Part shown: positions 1-5,010 of the stretch, piece after piece
How the letters are laid out: each line of letters begins with the position of its first letter
How positions within the stretch are numbered: the stretch's first letter is position 1
Assembly: GCA_023438325.1 (NCBI GenBank)
Contig: JAEXRB010000331.1
Location: 1 to 5,010, forward strand
Reading direction: 5' to 3'
DNA from: Pseudomonadota bacterium
GTDB taxonomy: Bacteria > Pseudomonadota > Gammaproteobacteria > Xanthomonadales > Xanthomonadaceae
DNA length: 5,010 nt
Notes under the pieces: model-generated
What the model saw: the letters and a program-made list of their open reading frames with translations, nothing else
What the model was told of the DNA's origin: nothing
Databases searched by the model: none
Program-made: the position numbers and the translations under genes

Positions 1-302
1 GGATACAACCGCTCACGCAAAGCCAACGCGACGTTGAGGCGATGCACGATGAGCGAACGATCCAGCGCATGGCTGCCACGATCGAGCAAGCGCGCGGCAA
101 TCAGCGTGGCTGGATTGACGTAACCGGTCCCCAACGGTTTGCCGGCCGCATCGAGCAGAGCCACCGCATCACCGGGCGAGAAACCGGTCAGCGGCGTGCG
201 GGTCACGTCGATTTCGTTACTGAACACCCATAGGTGGCCGGCGCGCAGGCGGCGATCCTCGCCGCGTTTGAGTTGCAGCGCGGGCAGGGCTTGGTCGGTC
301 AT
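1..302 (-). CDS. rlmI: 23S rRNA (cytosine-C5) methyltransferase RlmI, N-terminal part (cut by window edge)
   Basis: The reading frame starts at the ATG at 302 (MTDQALPALQLKRGEDRR...) and stays open to the left edge, giving 100 full codons. The segment LKRGEDRRLRAGHLWVFSNE (about residues 11-30), followed by GDAVALLDAAGKPLGTGYVN and IAARLLDRG, matches the N-terminal PUA RNA-binding domain of the RlmI/RlmK-type class I SAM-dependent rRNA methyltransferases. In E. coli, RlmI methylates C1962 of 23S rRNA and is about 396 residues long, so roughly three quarters of the protein, including the SAM-binding and catalytic part, lies outside the window. The start is supported by an AAGGA ribosome site at 310-314, seven bases upstream. 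It follows dgkA on the same strand after 94 bases. Family membership is well supported; the exact target base is inferred from the family. Confidence 0.85.
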   Translation of the reverse strand, partial: MTDQALPALQLKRGEDRRLRAGHLWVFSNEIDVTRTPLTGFSPGDAVALLDAAGKPLGTGYVNPATLIAARLLDRGSHALDRSLIVHRLNVALALRERLY

Positions 303-309
303 TAGCTAA

Positions 310-314
310 TCCTT
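310..314 (-). promoter_or_regulatory. Ribosome binding site of rlmI
   Basis: AAGGA on the minus strand lies seven bases before the ATG at 302 and fixes the start of the edge-truncated rlmI gene. Confidence 0.7.
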
Positions 315-321
315 GGATAGA

Positions 322-345
322 AAAAACGTCAGGACAGCCGTTTTT
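322..345 (-). terminator. Weak A/T-armed inverted repeat between dgkA and rlmI, possible terminator or attenuator
   Basis: On the minus strand an AAAAACG arm, a 10-base spacer and a CGTTTTT arm form a 7-bp stem whose right arm is a run of T, so the element could work on either strand. Only two of the stem pairs are G-C, which is weak for an intrinsic terminator. It sits about 20 bases upstream of rlmI, within what would be its leader, so complete termination here would leave little room for a separate rlmI promoter. It may be partial termination or chance. The rest of the 303-396 gap shows no convincing promoter. Confidence 0.3.
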
Positions 346-396
346 CACAGCAGCGCTGCCCGAAGAGTGACGCACACGCAGGTGCGCCATGAAAAG

Positions 397-780
397 TCAG
401 TGCCACAAACGCGGCAACAGCAGCAACGCCCAGACCAGCAACGCGTTCATCATGAAAACAAACACCGCAGCAGAACCCATGTCCTTGGCACGGCCGACCA
501 GTTCGTGGCGCTCCGGCCCGAAGCGATCCACCGCCGCTTCCAGTGCCGAGTTCATCACTTCGGCACCCAGCACGGCAAGCAGGCTGGATACCAGCATGGC
601 ACGTTCCATGCCGCTGTTCCCCAAGCACAGGCCGAGCGGAGCAAACAGCAGGAACAGCACCACTTCCAGCCGGAACGAGGATTCGTGCCGCCAGCACGCC
701 GCCAAGCCCTGCATCGACCAGCGCAACGCACGCAGGATCTGCGCCGGGCCGCGCAGCAGGCCGGAACCATCGTCAGCCAT
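397..780 (-). CDS. dgkA: Diacylglycerol kinase DgkA
   Basis: This is a small integral inner-membrane enzyme that phosphorylates diacylglycerol to phosphatidic acid with ATP, recycling diacylglycerol left by membrane-derived glycan and lipid A modification. The product is 127 residues (E. coli DgkA has about 121). The family signature is intact: GAEVMNSALEAAVDR (residues 72-86) followed by HELVGRAKDMGSAAV (92-106). Glu74, Asn77, Glu81, Asp85, Lys99 and Asp100 line up with the E. coli catalytic and metal/ATP residues Glu69, Asn72, Glu76, Asp80, Lys94 and Asp95. Three hydrophobic segments (about 38-54, 61-79 and 103-123) follow an amphipathic N-terminal helix. The frame is open upstream to 825, but the ATG at 780 is chosen because of an AAGG site and because it begins just after the upstream gene ends. 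It lies 8 bases downstream of the VKOR fusion gene, so the two are probably co-transcribed and coupled. Confidence 0.93.
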   Translation of the reverse strand: MADDGSGLLRGPAQILRALRWSMQGLAACWRHESSFRLEVVLFLLFAPLGLCLGNSGMERAMLVSSLLAVLGAEVMNSALEAAVDRFGPERHELVGRAKDMGSAAVFVFMMNALLVWALLLLPRLWH

Positions 781-786
781 GTCGCG

Positions 787-790
787 CCTT
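787..790 (-). promoter_or_regulatory. dgkA ribosome binding site overlapping the upstream stop codon
   Basis: The minus-strand sequence TAAGG merges the TAA stop of the VKOR fusion gene with an AAGG ribosome site six bases before the dgkA ATG. This decides the dgkA start at 780 over the longer open frame and suggests that ribosomes finishing the first gene help start the second. Confidence 0.6.
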
Positions 791-1685
791 ACTTGCCCGT
801 GTCGCCGGCAGGCGGTGCGTTCCACTGACGGAAGCGCGAATGTCGTGCCAGCTCCTCAGCCGAAAGCATACTGTTGTATCGCTTGCCGCCGATCACCCAC
901 GTGGGAAAACTGTCGACACCAGCCGCCGCACACTCGAATGCCAGCGTGCCATTGCGACCGTTCGGGCTGCACTCCACGTAGGGCAACCTTTCCGCAGAAC
1001 GTCCGAACAGGCGCTTCTGCTTCTGGCAGTTCGGACACCAGAACGCGCCGTAGTACTTGGCTCCGCTCTGGCTCAGGTGCACCGCGAGCGGCTCCAGGCG
1101 TGGATCATCGGGCGGAGACAGCCAGCCCGCCTGGGCGGAAGCGATCAACACCATCGCCGGAACCAGCACGATGCCATGCAGCGTCAGCCAGCGGGACCAG
1201 CCGCTGGCGGGTGTCTGCGCCGGGCGTTTGCGCATCACCTGCACGAAAATCGCCACGATCAGCACCAGCGAGATCAGGCACCACAGGCAGAACGCCTGCA
1301 GCGCAATCCAGCCCACGAGAGTGAGATACACGCTCACCAGCACGCCGACCAGAGCCAGCGAGAACAGCCGCCGCCAGCGCATGGCTGCAGTGCGTCCGGT
1401 GGCCGCGACCAGTGCGATCAACGCATAAAGCCCCAACCCCCACAGCGCCATCGGCAGGCCGAACAGCATCGACCAGCGGCTTCCCTGCACGATGTCGCAG
1501 GAAGAACCTTCCGTGCAGAACAAAGCATCGCTACCGCTCAGGTGCACGATCAGCAGGTACGCCGTCAGCAGTGCGCCCAGCCCGGCCATGACCACCATCG
1601 GCCAATCCGGCGCCAGACGCGCCTTCGCGCTGCCCGTGAATCCGGTCTGTCCCCTGTTCAGCGGCTTCTTGCGTGTTCTGGCCAT
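789..1685 (-). CDS. Vitamin K epoxide reductase-like/thioredoxin-like fusion, periplasmic disulfide formation
   Basis: The 298-residue product is a bacterial VKOR homologue fused to a thioredoxin-like domain. Such proteins do the job of the DsbB/DsbA pair: the membrane part passes electrons to quinone and the soluble part oxidises cysteines of secreted proteins. Residues 29-185 hold about five membrane helices (roughly 29-48, 73-95, 106-128, 131-150, 167-185). The loop cysteines Cys57 and Cys63 and the membrane active site CLWC (Cys133, Cys136) are present. Residues 196-298 form the thioredoxin-like domain with the active site FWCPNC (Cys217, Cys220) and a FPTW cis-proline motif (Pro261). A further pair, Cys239 and Cys252, corresponds to the second cysteine pair seen in cyanobacterial VKOR fusions. 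The N-terminus is basic (MARTRKKPLNRG) with no cleavable signal, so it should face the cytoplasm. The ATG at 1685 has a strong purine-rich ribosome site. It is the first gene of a unit with dgkA. Confidence 0.9.
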   Translation of the reverse strand: MARTRKKPLNRGQTGFTGSAKARLAPDWPMVVMAGLGALLTAYLLIVHLSGSDALFCTEGSSCDIVQGSRWSMLFGLPMALWGLGLYALIALVAATGRTAAMRWRRLFSLALVGVLVSVYLTLVGWIALQAFCLWCLISLVLIVAIFVQVMRKRPAQTPASGWSRWLTLHGIVLVPAMVLIASAQAGWLSPPDDPRLEPLAVHLSQSGAKYYGAFWCPNCQKQKRLFGRSAERLPYVECSPNGRNGTLAFECAAAGVDSFPTWVIGGKRYNSMLSAEELARHSRFRQWNAPPAGDTGK

Positions 1686-1695
1686 CGTTGTGGTG

Positions 1696-1703
1696 CTCCC
1701 CTC
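1696..1703 (-). promoter_or_regulatory. Ribosome binding site of the VKOR fusion gene
   Basis: GAGGGGAG on the minus strand, ten bases before the ATG at 1685, is a strong Shine-Dalgarno sequence and supports this start. Confidence 0.6.
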
Positions 1704-1741
1704 GTTTTTCTGTCGTTTGCCATGGTGGCGTGGCGCGAAAG

Positions 1742-1771
1742 ATTATCAGGCCACGTCAGCGCCGTGGTCAT
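1742..1771 (-). promoter_or_regulatory. Candidate sigma-70-type promoter for the VKOR fusion-dgkA unit
   Basis: On the minus strand GATAAT (1742-1747) matches the -10 consensus at five of six positions, and ATGACC (1766-1771) matches the -35 consensus at four of six, with an 18-base spacer. Transcription would begin near 1735, giving a leader of about 50 bases that contains the ribosome site. It lies in the divergent gap, the natural place for this promoter. Judged by eye only. Confidence 0.45.
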
Positions 1772-1845
1772 CGCAGAGCACCTCGCACCGGCGTGCGTAA
1801 TTGTGAAAAAAATGCGCGAGCCCCGGGAAATGCCCGTTTCTGGCT

Positions 1846-1851
1846 TATGCT
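1846..1851 (+). promoter_or_regulatory. Possible -10 element for the plus-strand pseudo-receiver gene
   Basis: TATGCT matches the -10 consensus at four of six positions and is positioned to start transcription near 1858, about 30 bases before the ATG at 1888. No good -35 hexamer stands at the right distance (the sequence near 1823-1828 is GC-rich), so it is only tentative. Confidence 0.25.
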
Positions 1852-1887
1852 CGTGGCTTTCCCGTGGTCGAAAACGCCCTTCTGGCA

Positions 1888-3198
1888 ATGCCCGCCTCTC
1901 GCACTTTCGCCCTTGTCGGCACCTCCGAAGAAACCGCCGCGCACATCCGGCTGCTGCTGCGCATGGCGGGCATGCGCCTGCAACACCGCTGGGAACTGCG
2001 CGACGGCGACGAGGCTGATCTGGTCATCATCGAGCCACGCGACGATCTGGCATCCAAGGCCATCCAGACGCGCTGCCAGGCCGCCGGCATTCCCTTCGCC
2101 ATCCTGTGCGAGAGCGATGACCTGATCGTGCACGGCATGGCGCTGAGGCGACCGCTGAAACTGGACCAGCTCGCCGCCATCCTCAATACCGCCGGTGCGA
2201 TGCGCGCGGAAACAGACATCGTCACCGGACTGGATGCCGATTTCTACAACACCGAGCTGGGCGAACTGGTGCCGCAGAGCAAGGGCAGCGCGTTCTGGGA
2301 CCAGCCCGAGCACGCCAGCCACGACGTGAGCGCGGCGTCCACCGCTCCGGCAAACGGCACCCACGCGCTGGATGCCTTCAACTTGCTCGTGCATGGCGAC
2401 CCGCTGATCGAGCCCGAACCCGAAACCCCACTGATAGACGAACACACCCAATTGGATGCCATCCAGGGTGGCAACAGCGCGCGCCAGACATTCCGCAGCG
2501 AAGATGCCGCCACCCGCGCCGCCGCCAGCCTCATCGGGGTCACGCCACTGGACGTGCAACCCATCTCGCGACAACCGCTGTATCCGTCAACGCAATCGCC
2601 CAAGCTGCAAACCAGCCCCGACACCTCCGTCGCAGCCCTGCCCGCACTGTTGCGCAACGACGCCATCCACAGCCCTGTGCGCATCAGCTCCGAAGGTTTG
2701 CCCGACGTGGTGCTGGATCCAAAACTGCGTCGTTTCTACACCCCGGGCCAACTGCACGAACTGCTGCCCTACGCCACGGTCGGCCAGGAGGCCGTGGTCA
2801 ACAATGCCATTGCTGGCAGCGAGCTCCAGCGCGTCCGCGAGAATCGCATCCCGCGCCCGTTCGACGAACTCAACTGGCTGTTCGCGCTGGCTGCGTCACT
2901 CGGCCGCCTGGATCCGAAACTCGATCCCGGCGGCAGTTACTGCATCCGAAACCCGTTCGTTTCTGCCTCAGATCTGCGCGCCCACGGGCGCATCGCCGCA
3001 TTGATGACCACGTCGATGCCGCTGCACGAAGTCGCTCGCGCCAGCGGCGCCCGGATGGAAGAAGTGTTCGACATCGTCAACGCCTATCACGCCATCGGCC
3101 GGATCGAATACACCCCGCGCCAGCGCCTCCAGGCACAGGCAGCACCCCCGCAGAAAAACGACAAAGGCGGCTTGTTCGGGTTGTTCAAGCGCAAATAG
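1888..3198 (+). CDS. Uncharacterised protein with degenerate receiver-like N-domain and C-terminal helical domain
   Basis: I do not recognise this gene by name. The product is 436 residues from the ATG at 1888; an in-frame GTG at 1864 would add eight. Neither start has a clear ribosome site, and 1888 is preferred because the first predicted strand (RTFALVG) follows directly. Residues about 4-102 read like a CheY-type fold: FALVGTS, ADLVIIEP, FAILCES, then RRPLKLDQLAAIL in place of the usual Lys-Pro region. The paired N-terminal acids are absent and the phospho-acceptor position appears to be Glu (IIEP), so phosphorylation is unlikely. Residues about 140-265 form a Pro/Ala/Ser/Thr-rich, probably disordered linker. 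Residues about 275-415 are ordered and helical: RRFYTPGQL, FDELNWLFALAASLGRLDP, then LHEVARASGARMEEVFDIV, which resembles a helix-turn-helix. The tail KGGLFGLFKRK is basic and amphipathic. No signal peptide or membrane span is seen. It stands alone, divergent from the VKOR fusion and convergent with pdxH. A signalling or scaffold role is inference only. Confidence 0.82.
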   Translation: MPASRTFALVGTSEETAAHIRLLLRMAGMRLQHRWELRDGDEADLVIIEPRDDLASKAIQTRCQAAGIPFAILCESDDLIVHGMALRRPLKLDQLAAILNTAGAMRAETDIVTGLDADFYNTELGELVPQSKGSAFWDQPEHASHDVSAASTAPANGTHALDAFNLLVHGDPLIEPEPETPLIDEHTQLDAIQGGNSARQTFRSEDAATRAAASLIGVTPLDVQPISRQPLYPSTQSPKLQTSPDTSVAALPALLRNDAIHSPVRISSEGLPDVVLDPKLRRFYTPGQLHELLPYATVGQEAVVNNAIAGSELQRVRENRIPRPFDELNWLFALAASLGRLDPKLDPGGSYCIRNPFVSASDLRAHGRIAALMTTSMPLHEVARASGARMEEVFDIVNAYHAIGRIEYTPRQRLQAQAAPPQKNDKGGLFGLFKRK

Positions 3199-3318
3199 CC
3201 AGCCGCCCGAAGACTCACCGCCCCTCTGCCGCACAACCTCCAGCCTGCTTTCTCATCCCGGTGGCGGATGGCCGCGCATGACGCGCTTCAATGGATCACC
3301 ACGGCGCAATATCCGGCG
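3199..3318. other. Convergent intergenic gap without an obvious terminator
   Basis: This 120-base stretch lies between the stop codons of the pseudo-receiver gene (plus) and pdxH (minus). Only short GC hairpins are visible, such as GCGG-ATGG-CCGC near 3264-3276, with no following T run on either strand. Transcripts from the two sides may end by Rho or overlap. Confidence 0.4.
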
Positions 3319-3918
3319 TCAGGGATACAACAGCCCGCGCGTCCACACCCCATCCACGCAGCGATACACGTGGCGGTCGTGCAGGCGATACGGCACGCCG
3401 TACCAGAACTCCATCGCATCGGGTGCCAGGCGATAGCCCGACCAATGCGGCGGGCGCGGCACTTCACCGCCTTCGTACTCGCGTGCGAAGTGCGCATAGC
3501 GCGCCTCGAAAGCGGCACGATCCGGCAGCGCTTCGGACTGGAGCGAGGCCCACGCGCCAAGCTGGCTTTCACGCGGACGGGACGCAAAATAGGCGTCCGC
3601 TTCGGCATCGGAAACCGGTGACACCGCGCCTTCGATGCGTACCTGCACTTGATCGCGCAGGGTTTTCCAGTGGAACAGCAAGGCCGCCTGCCGGTGCGCG
3701 GCAAGCGCGCGACCTTTGCGGCTGTGCGTATTGGTGTAGAACACGAAGCCGCGTTCGTCGTGCGCCTTGAGCAGCACCACCCGGGCGGAAAGCCGGCCAT
3801 CGGCATCGGTGGTGGCCAAGGTCATCGCGGTAGGCTCGGGATCACCGGCAGCGCGTGCCTGCTCCAACAACTGGCCGAAGGTGCGCAATGCTTCTGCGCG
3901 CAAAGCATCACTGTTCAT
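3319..3918 (-). CDS. pdxH: Pyridoxine/pyridoxamine 5'-phosphate oxidase PdxH
   Basis: This cytoplasmic FMN enzyme oxidises pyridoxine or pyridoxamine 5'-phosphate to pyridoxal 5'-phosphate, the last step of vitamin B6 synthesis and salvage. The product is 199 residues (E. coli 218). Visible family motifs are SARVVLLKAHDERGFVFYTN (44-63), SRKGRAL (66-72, FMN phosphate contacts), LLFHWKTLRDQVQV (80-93), the substrate-binding SRPRESQLGAWAS (113-125), and the signature MEFWYGVPYRLHDR (169-182), whose Arg178 and His180 correspond to the E. coli active-site Arg197 and His199. The C-terminus is RGLLYP, where E. coli has RLAP. The frame is open upstream to 4311, but that part overlaps the regulator gene and has no family similarity. 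The ATG at 3918 is the right start, with a GGAA site at 3927-3930. It begins 4 bases after the regulator's stop codon, so it is probably the last gene of that operon. Confidence 0.95.
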   Translation of the reverse strand: MNSDALRAEALRTFGQLLEQARAAGDPEPTAMTLATTDADGRLSARVVLLKAHDERGFVFYTNTHSRKGRALAAHRQAALLFHWKTLRDQVQVRIEGAVSPVSDAEADAYFASRPRESQLGAWASLQSEALPDRAAFEARYAHFAREYEGGEVPRPPHWSGYRLAPDAMEFWYGVPYRLHDRHVYRCVDGVWTRGLLYP

Positions 3919-3922
3919 TGAT

Positions 3923-4615
3923 TCAATTCCGTTCGAGGCGGTAGCCATGCTGGTACACCGCATTGAGTCGCCAGCCATGCTCACCCCCCAGGCCCAACTT
4001 CTTGCGCAGGCGGCTGATGTGGGTGTCCACGGTGCGGGTGGCGACATCGCCACGGATGTTCCAGATGCTTTCCAGAAGGGCCTCGCGACTGACCACCCGG
4101 CCACGGCGCCGGAACAGGAACAGGGCCAAGTCGAACTCCCGGTCGGTGAGCGGGATTTCTTCGCCGGCAATTTCGATGCGGCGGCGTACAAGATCGATCC
4201 GGTACGGCTCCACATCGTCTTCCTCGGCCGTATCCTTCTTCGGATGCGAGCGCCGCAACAGCGCATCGACGCGCGCCAGCAATTCGCGCTGGGTGGCAGG
4301 CTTGCCGACATAATCGTCCGCGCCCTCGCGCAGCCCCGTGACGATATCGTCCTCGCTGGTTCGTGCGGTGAGAAACAGCACCGGCAACGCTGAACCGACT
4401 TCGCGCAACGAGCGCAGGATAGTCAGGCCGCTTTCGTCCGGCAGATTCCAGTCCAAGATCAACAGATCCACCGAGGCGGCACCCAGCTTGCGGCGAAACT
4501 CCGCGCCGCCCGGGTATGAGCGCACCTGATGGCCCGCATCGGACAGCCAGTGCGCGATGAGCCGGCTCTGATCTTCATCGTCTTCGAGCAGTCCGATCAC
4601 GTGCTGCTGGCTCAT
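3923..4615 (-). CDS. OmpR/PhoB-family two-component response regulator
   Basis: The 230-residue product has a receiver domain (about 5-120) and a winged-helix DNA-binding domain (about 136-228), the standard layout of OmpR-type transcription factors. The acidic pocket Asp12/Asp13, phospho-acceptor Asp55 (LILDWNLPDESG), Thr83 (FLTAR) and Lys105 (YVGKP) are all present, so it should be phosphorylated by a histidine kinase. The effector domain shows IPLTDREFDLALFLF, GRVVSREALLESIW and the recognition helix RTVDTHISRLRKKLG, ending in a wing with GYRLERN. The residue after Lys-Pro is Ala where Phe is usual. A TTG at 4639 extends the frame, but the ATG at 4615 has a GGGAG ribosome site six bases upstream and starts close to the first strand. 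No kinase gene lies beside it in the window. It sits 39 bases after the exosortase gene and 4 bases before pdxH. Its targets cannot be read from sequence. Confidence 0.92.
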   Translation of the reverse strand: MSQQHVIGLLEDDEDQSRLIAHWLSDAGHQVRSYPGGAEFRRKLGAASVDLLILDWNLPDESGLTILRSLREVGSALPVLFLTARTSEDDIVTGLREGADDYVGKPATQRELLARVDALLRRSHPKKDTAEEDDVEPYRIDLVRRRIEIAGEEIPLTDREFDLALFLFRRRGRVVSREALLESIWNIRGDVATRTVDTHISRLRKKLGLGGEHGWRLNAVYQHGYRLERN

Positions 4616-4620
4616 AGGTG

Positions 4621-4625
4621 GCTCC
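4621..4625 (-). promoter_or_regulatory. Ribosome binding site of the response regulator gene
   Basis: GGGAG on the minus strand lies about six bases before the ATG at 4615. It argues against the upstream TTG start at 4639, which would place this site inside the coding region. Confidence 0.6.
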
Positions 4626-4636
4626 CAGACTGTCTG
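4626..4636. repeat. Short inverted repeat before the response regulator gene
   Basis: CAGAC and GTCTG flank a single central base, making a near-perfect 11-base palindrome immediately upstream of the regulator's ribosome site. It could be an operator or a small leader structure, but a palindrome of this length can arise by chance. Confidence 0.25.
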
Positions 4637-4654
4637 CAACGGGGGTAACGAGGC

Positions 4655-5010
4655 TTACGCAGCGGCAGGTACGCCGGCGTCAGGCGGCGAGGGCGGCGTA
4701 CCCTGCCCGGAACGCTTGCGACGCGGCAGATATCGCAGCCAGACCAGCCATACCGCCAGCGCATCGAGCACGATCAGCGCCTGCCACAGATAGAGATGGA
4801 ACCAGTCGAACATGGTCTGGCTCCACTGCCCCATGTAGAACAGGCTGATGATCCGCACCAGATTCAACGACTGGATCGCGATGAAACCCAGCCCGATGCC
4901 CACAATCTTGTGCTTCCAAGGAGAAGGAAACGCGACGATCGCCGAAATCAGGATGATTACCGCCTCGATGCCGTCACAGCCCGGCGCGATGCCCACGCCG
5001 AAACTGCGGT
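4655..5010 (-). CDS. Exosortase (XrtH-like), C-terminal catalytic part (cut by window edge)
   Basis: The frame is open from the right edge to the TAA at 4655, giving 117 visible residues; a GTG at 4996 lies inside it and is not the start. Exosortases are multi-pass membrane cysteine transpeptidases that recognise a C-terminal sorting signal on secreted proteins. The three family active-site positions are visible: the cysteine in GCDGIEAVI (codon 4976-4978), the arginine in SLNLVRIISLFYMG (4853-4855) and the histidine in WFHLYLW (4796-4798). Three hydrophobic segments surround them: one after GIEA, one before and through NLVRI, and LWQALIVLDALAVWLVWL. The tail PRRKRSGQG then runs into a Pro/Ala-rich end, expected in the cytoplasm. 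The pattern resembles exosortase H, which handles IPTLxxWG-CTERM proteins, but the subfamily needs a profile search. Full-length members have several more helices upstream, outside the window. It is followed by the response regulator and pdxH on the same strand. Confidence 0.82.
   Translation of the reverse strand, partial: RSFGVGIAPGCDGIEAVIILISAIVAFPSPWKHKIVGIGLGFIAIQSLNLVRIISLFYMGQWSQTMFDWFHLYLWQALIVLDALAVWLVWLRYLPRRKRSGQGTPPSPPDAGVPAAA

Noticed and set aside
350..359. Perfect 10-base palindrome GCAGCGCTGC
   Set aside because: The loop is too small for a stable hairpin, there is no T run, and such GC palindromes are frequent by chance at this base composition.
389..1324. 311-residue plus-strand open frame
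   Set aside because: It is a shadow of dgkA and the VKOR fusion, with Ser/Arg/Pro-rich translation and no domain.
543..2018. 491-residue plus-strand open frame
   Set aside because: It runs antisense across dgkA and the VKOR fusion gene, both clearly real, and its translation is low-complexity Gln/Arg/Pro-rich, typical of the opposite strand of GC-rich genes.
1768..2574. 268-residue minus-strand open frame
   Set aside because: It lies antisense to the pseudo-receiver gene, crosses the divergent promoter region, and its Gly/Val-rich translation has no recognisable domain; the plus-strand frame has coherent strand/helix patterns.
3199..3318. Bidirectional terminator between convergent genes
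   Set aside because: Only 4-bp GC stems are visible and no T run follows on either strand.
3919..4311. Long N-terminal extension of the pdxH frame (330 residues in total)
   Set aside because: It overlaps the response regulator in another frame, its residues are rich in Ser/Arg/Trp without family similarity, and the 199-residue form from 3918 matches PdxH length.
4616..4639. Upstream TTG start of the response regulator
   Set aside because: It would put the GGGAG ribosome site inside the coding sequence and adds residues not typical of a receiver N-terminus.

Overview
The window is a gene-dense, GC-rich piece of bacterial chromosome with no sign of mobile DNA. It holds seven protein genes, six read on the minus strand and one on the plus strand; the first and last are cut by the window edges. 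The combination of a DgkA-type diacylglycerol kinase, a single-domain PdxH ending in a YP tail, RlmI, and an exosortase with a GCDGIEA active-site motif suggests a gammaproteobacterium, most likely Xanthomonadales. This assignment is inferred from protein resemblance and GC content, not from a database search.

Left block (1-1685, minus strand), in order of transcription: a vitamin K epoxide reductase/thioredoxin-like fusion for disulfide formation (789-1685), dgkA for lipid phosphorylation (397-780, 8 bases after the fusion gene, with its ribosome site over that gene's stop codon), and the start of rlmI, a 23S rRNA cytosine methyltransferase (1-302, after a 94-base gap). The first two look like one translationally coupled unit. 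rlmI may be read through or started separately.

Middle (1686-3198): a divergent intergenic region with a plausible promoter for the disulfide gene, then a plus-strand gene of about 436 codons. This gene looks like a degenerate response-regulator receiver domain, a long Pro/Ala-rich linker and a C-terminal helical, possibly winged-helix, domain. I cannot name it, and it is the least understood gene here. A 120-base convergent gap (3199-3318) without an obvious terminator separates it from the next block.

Right block (3319-5010, minus strand), in order of transcription: the C-terminal catalytic part of an exosortase (XrtH-like), an OmpR-family response regulator 39 bases downstream, and pdxH (pyridoxine/pyridoxamine 5'-phosphate oxidase) 4 bases after that. 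The spacing suggests one transcript joining a protein-sorting membrane protease, a signalling regulator without a visible kinase, and a cofactor enzyme. No RNA genes, CRISPR arrays, insertion sequences or long repeats were seen, and no stretch over 300 bases lacks a gene.
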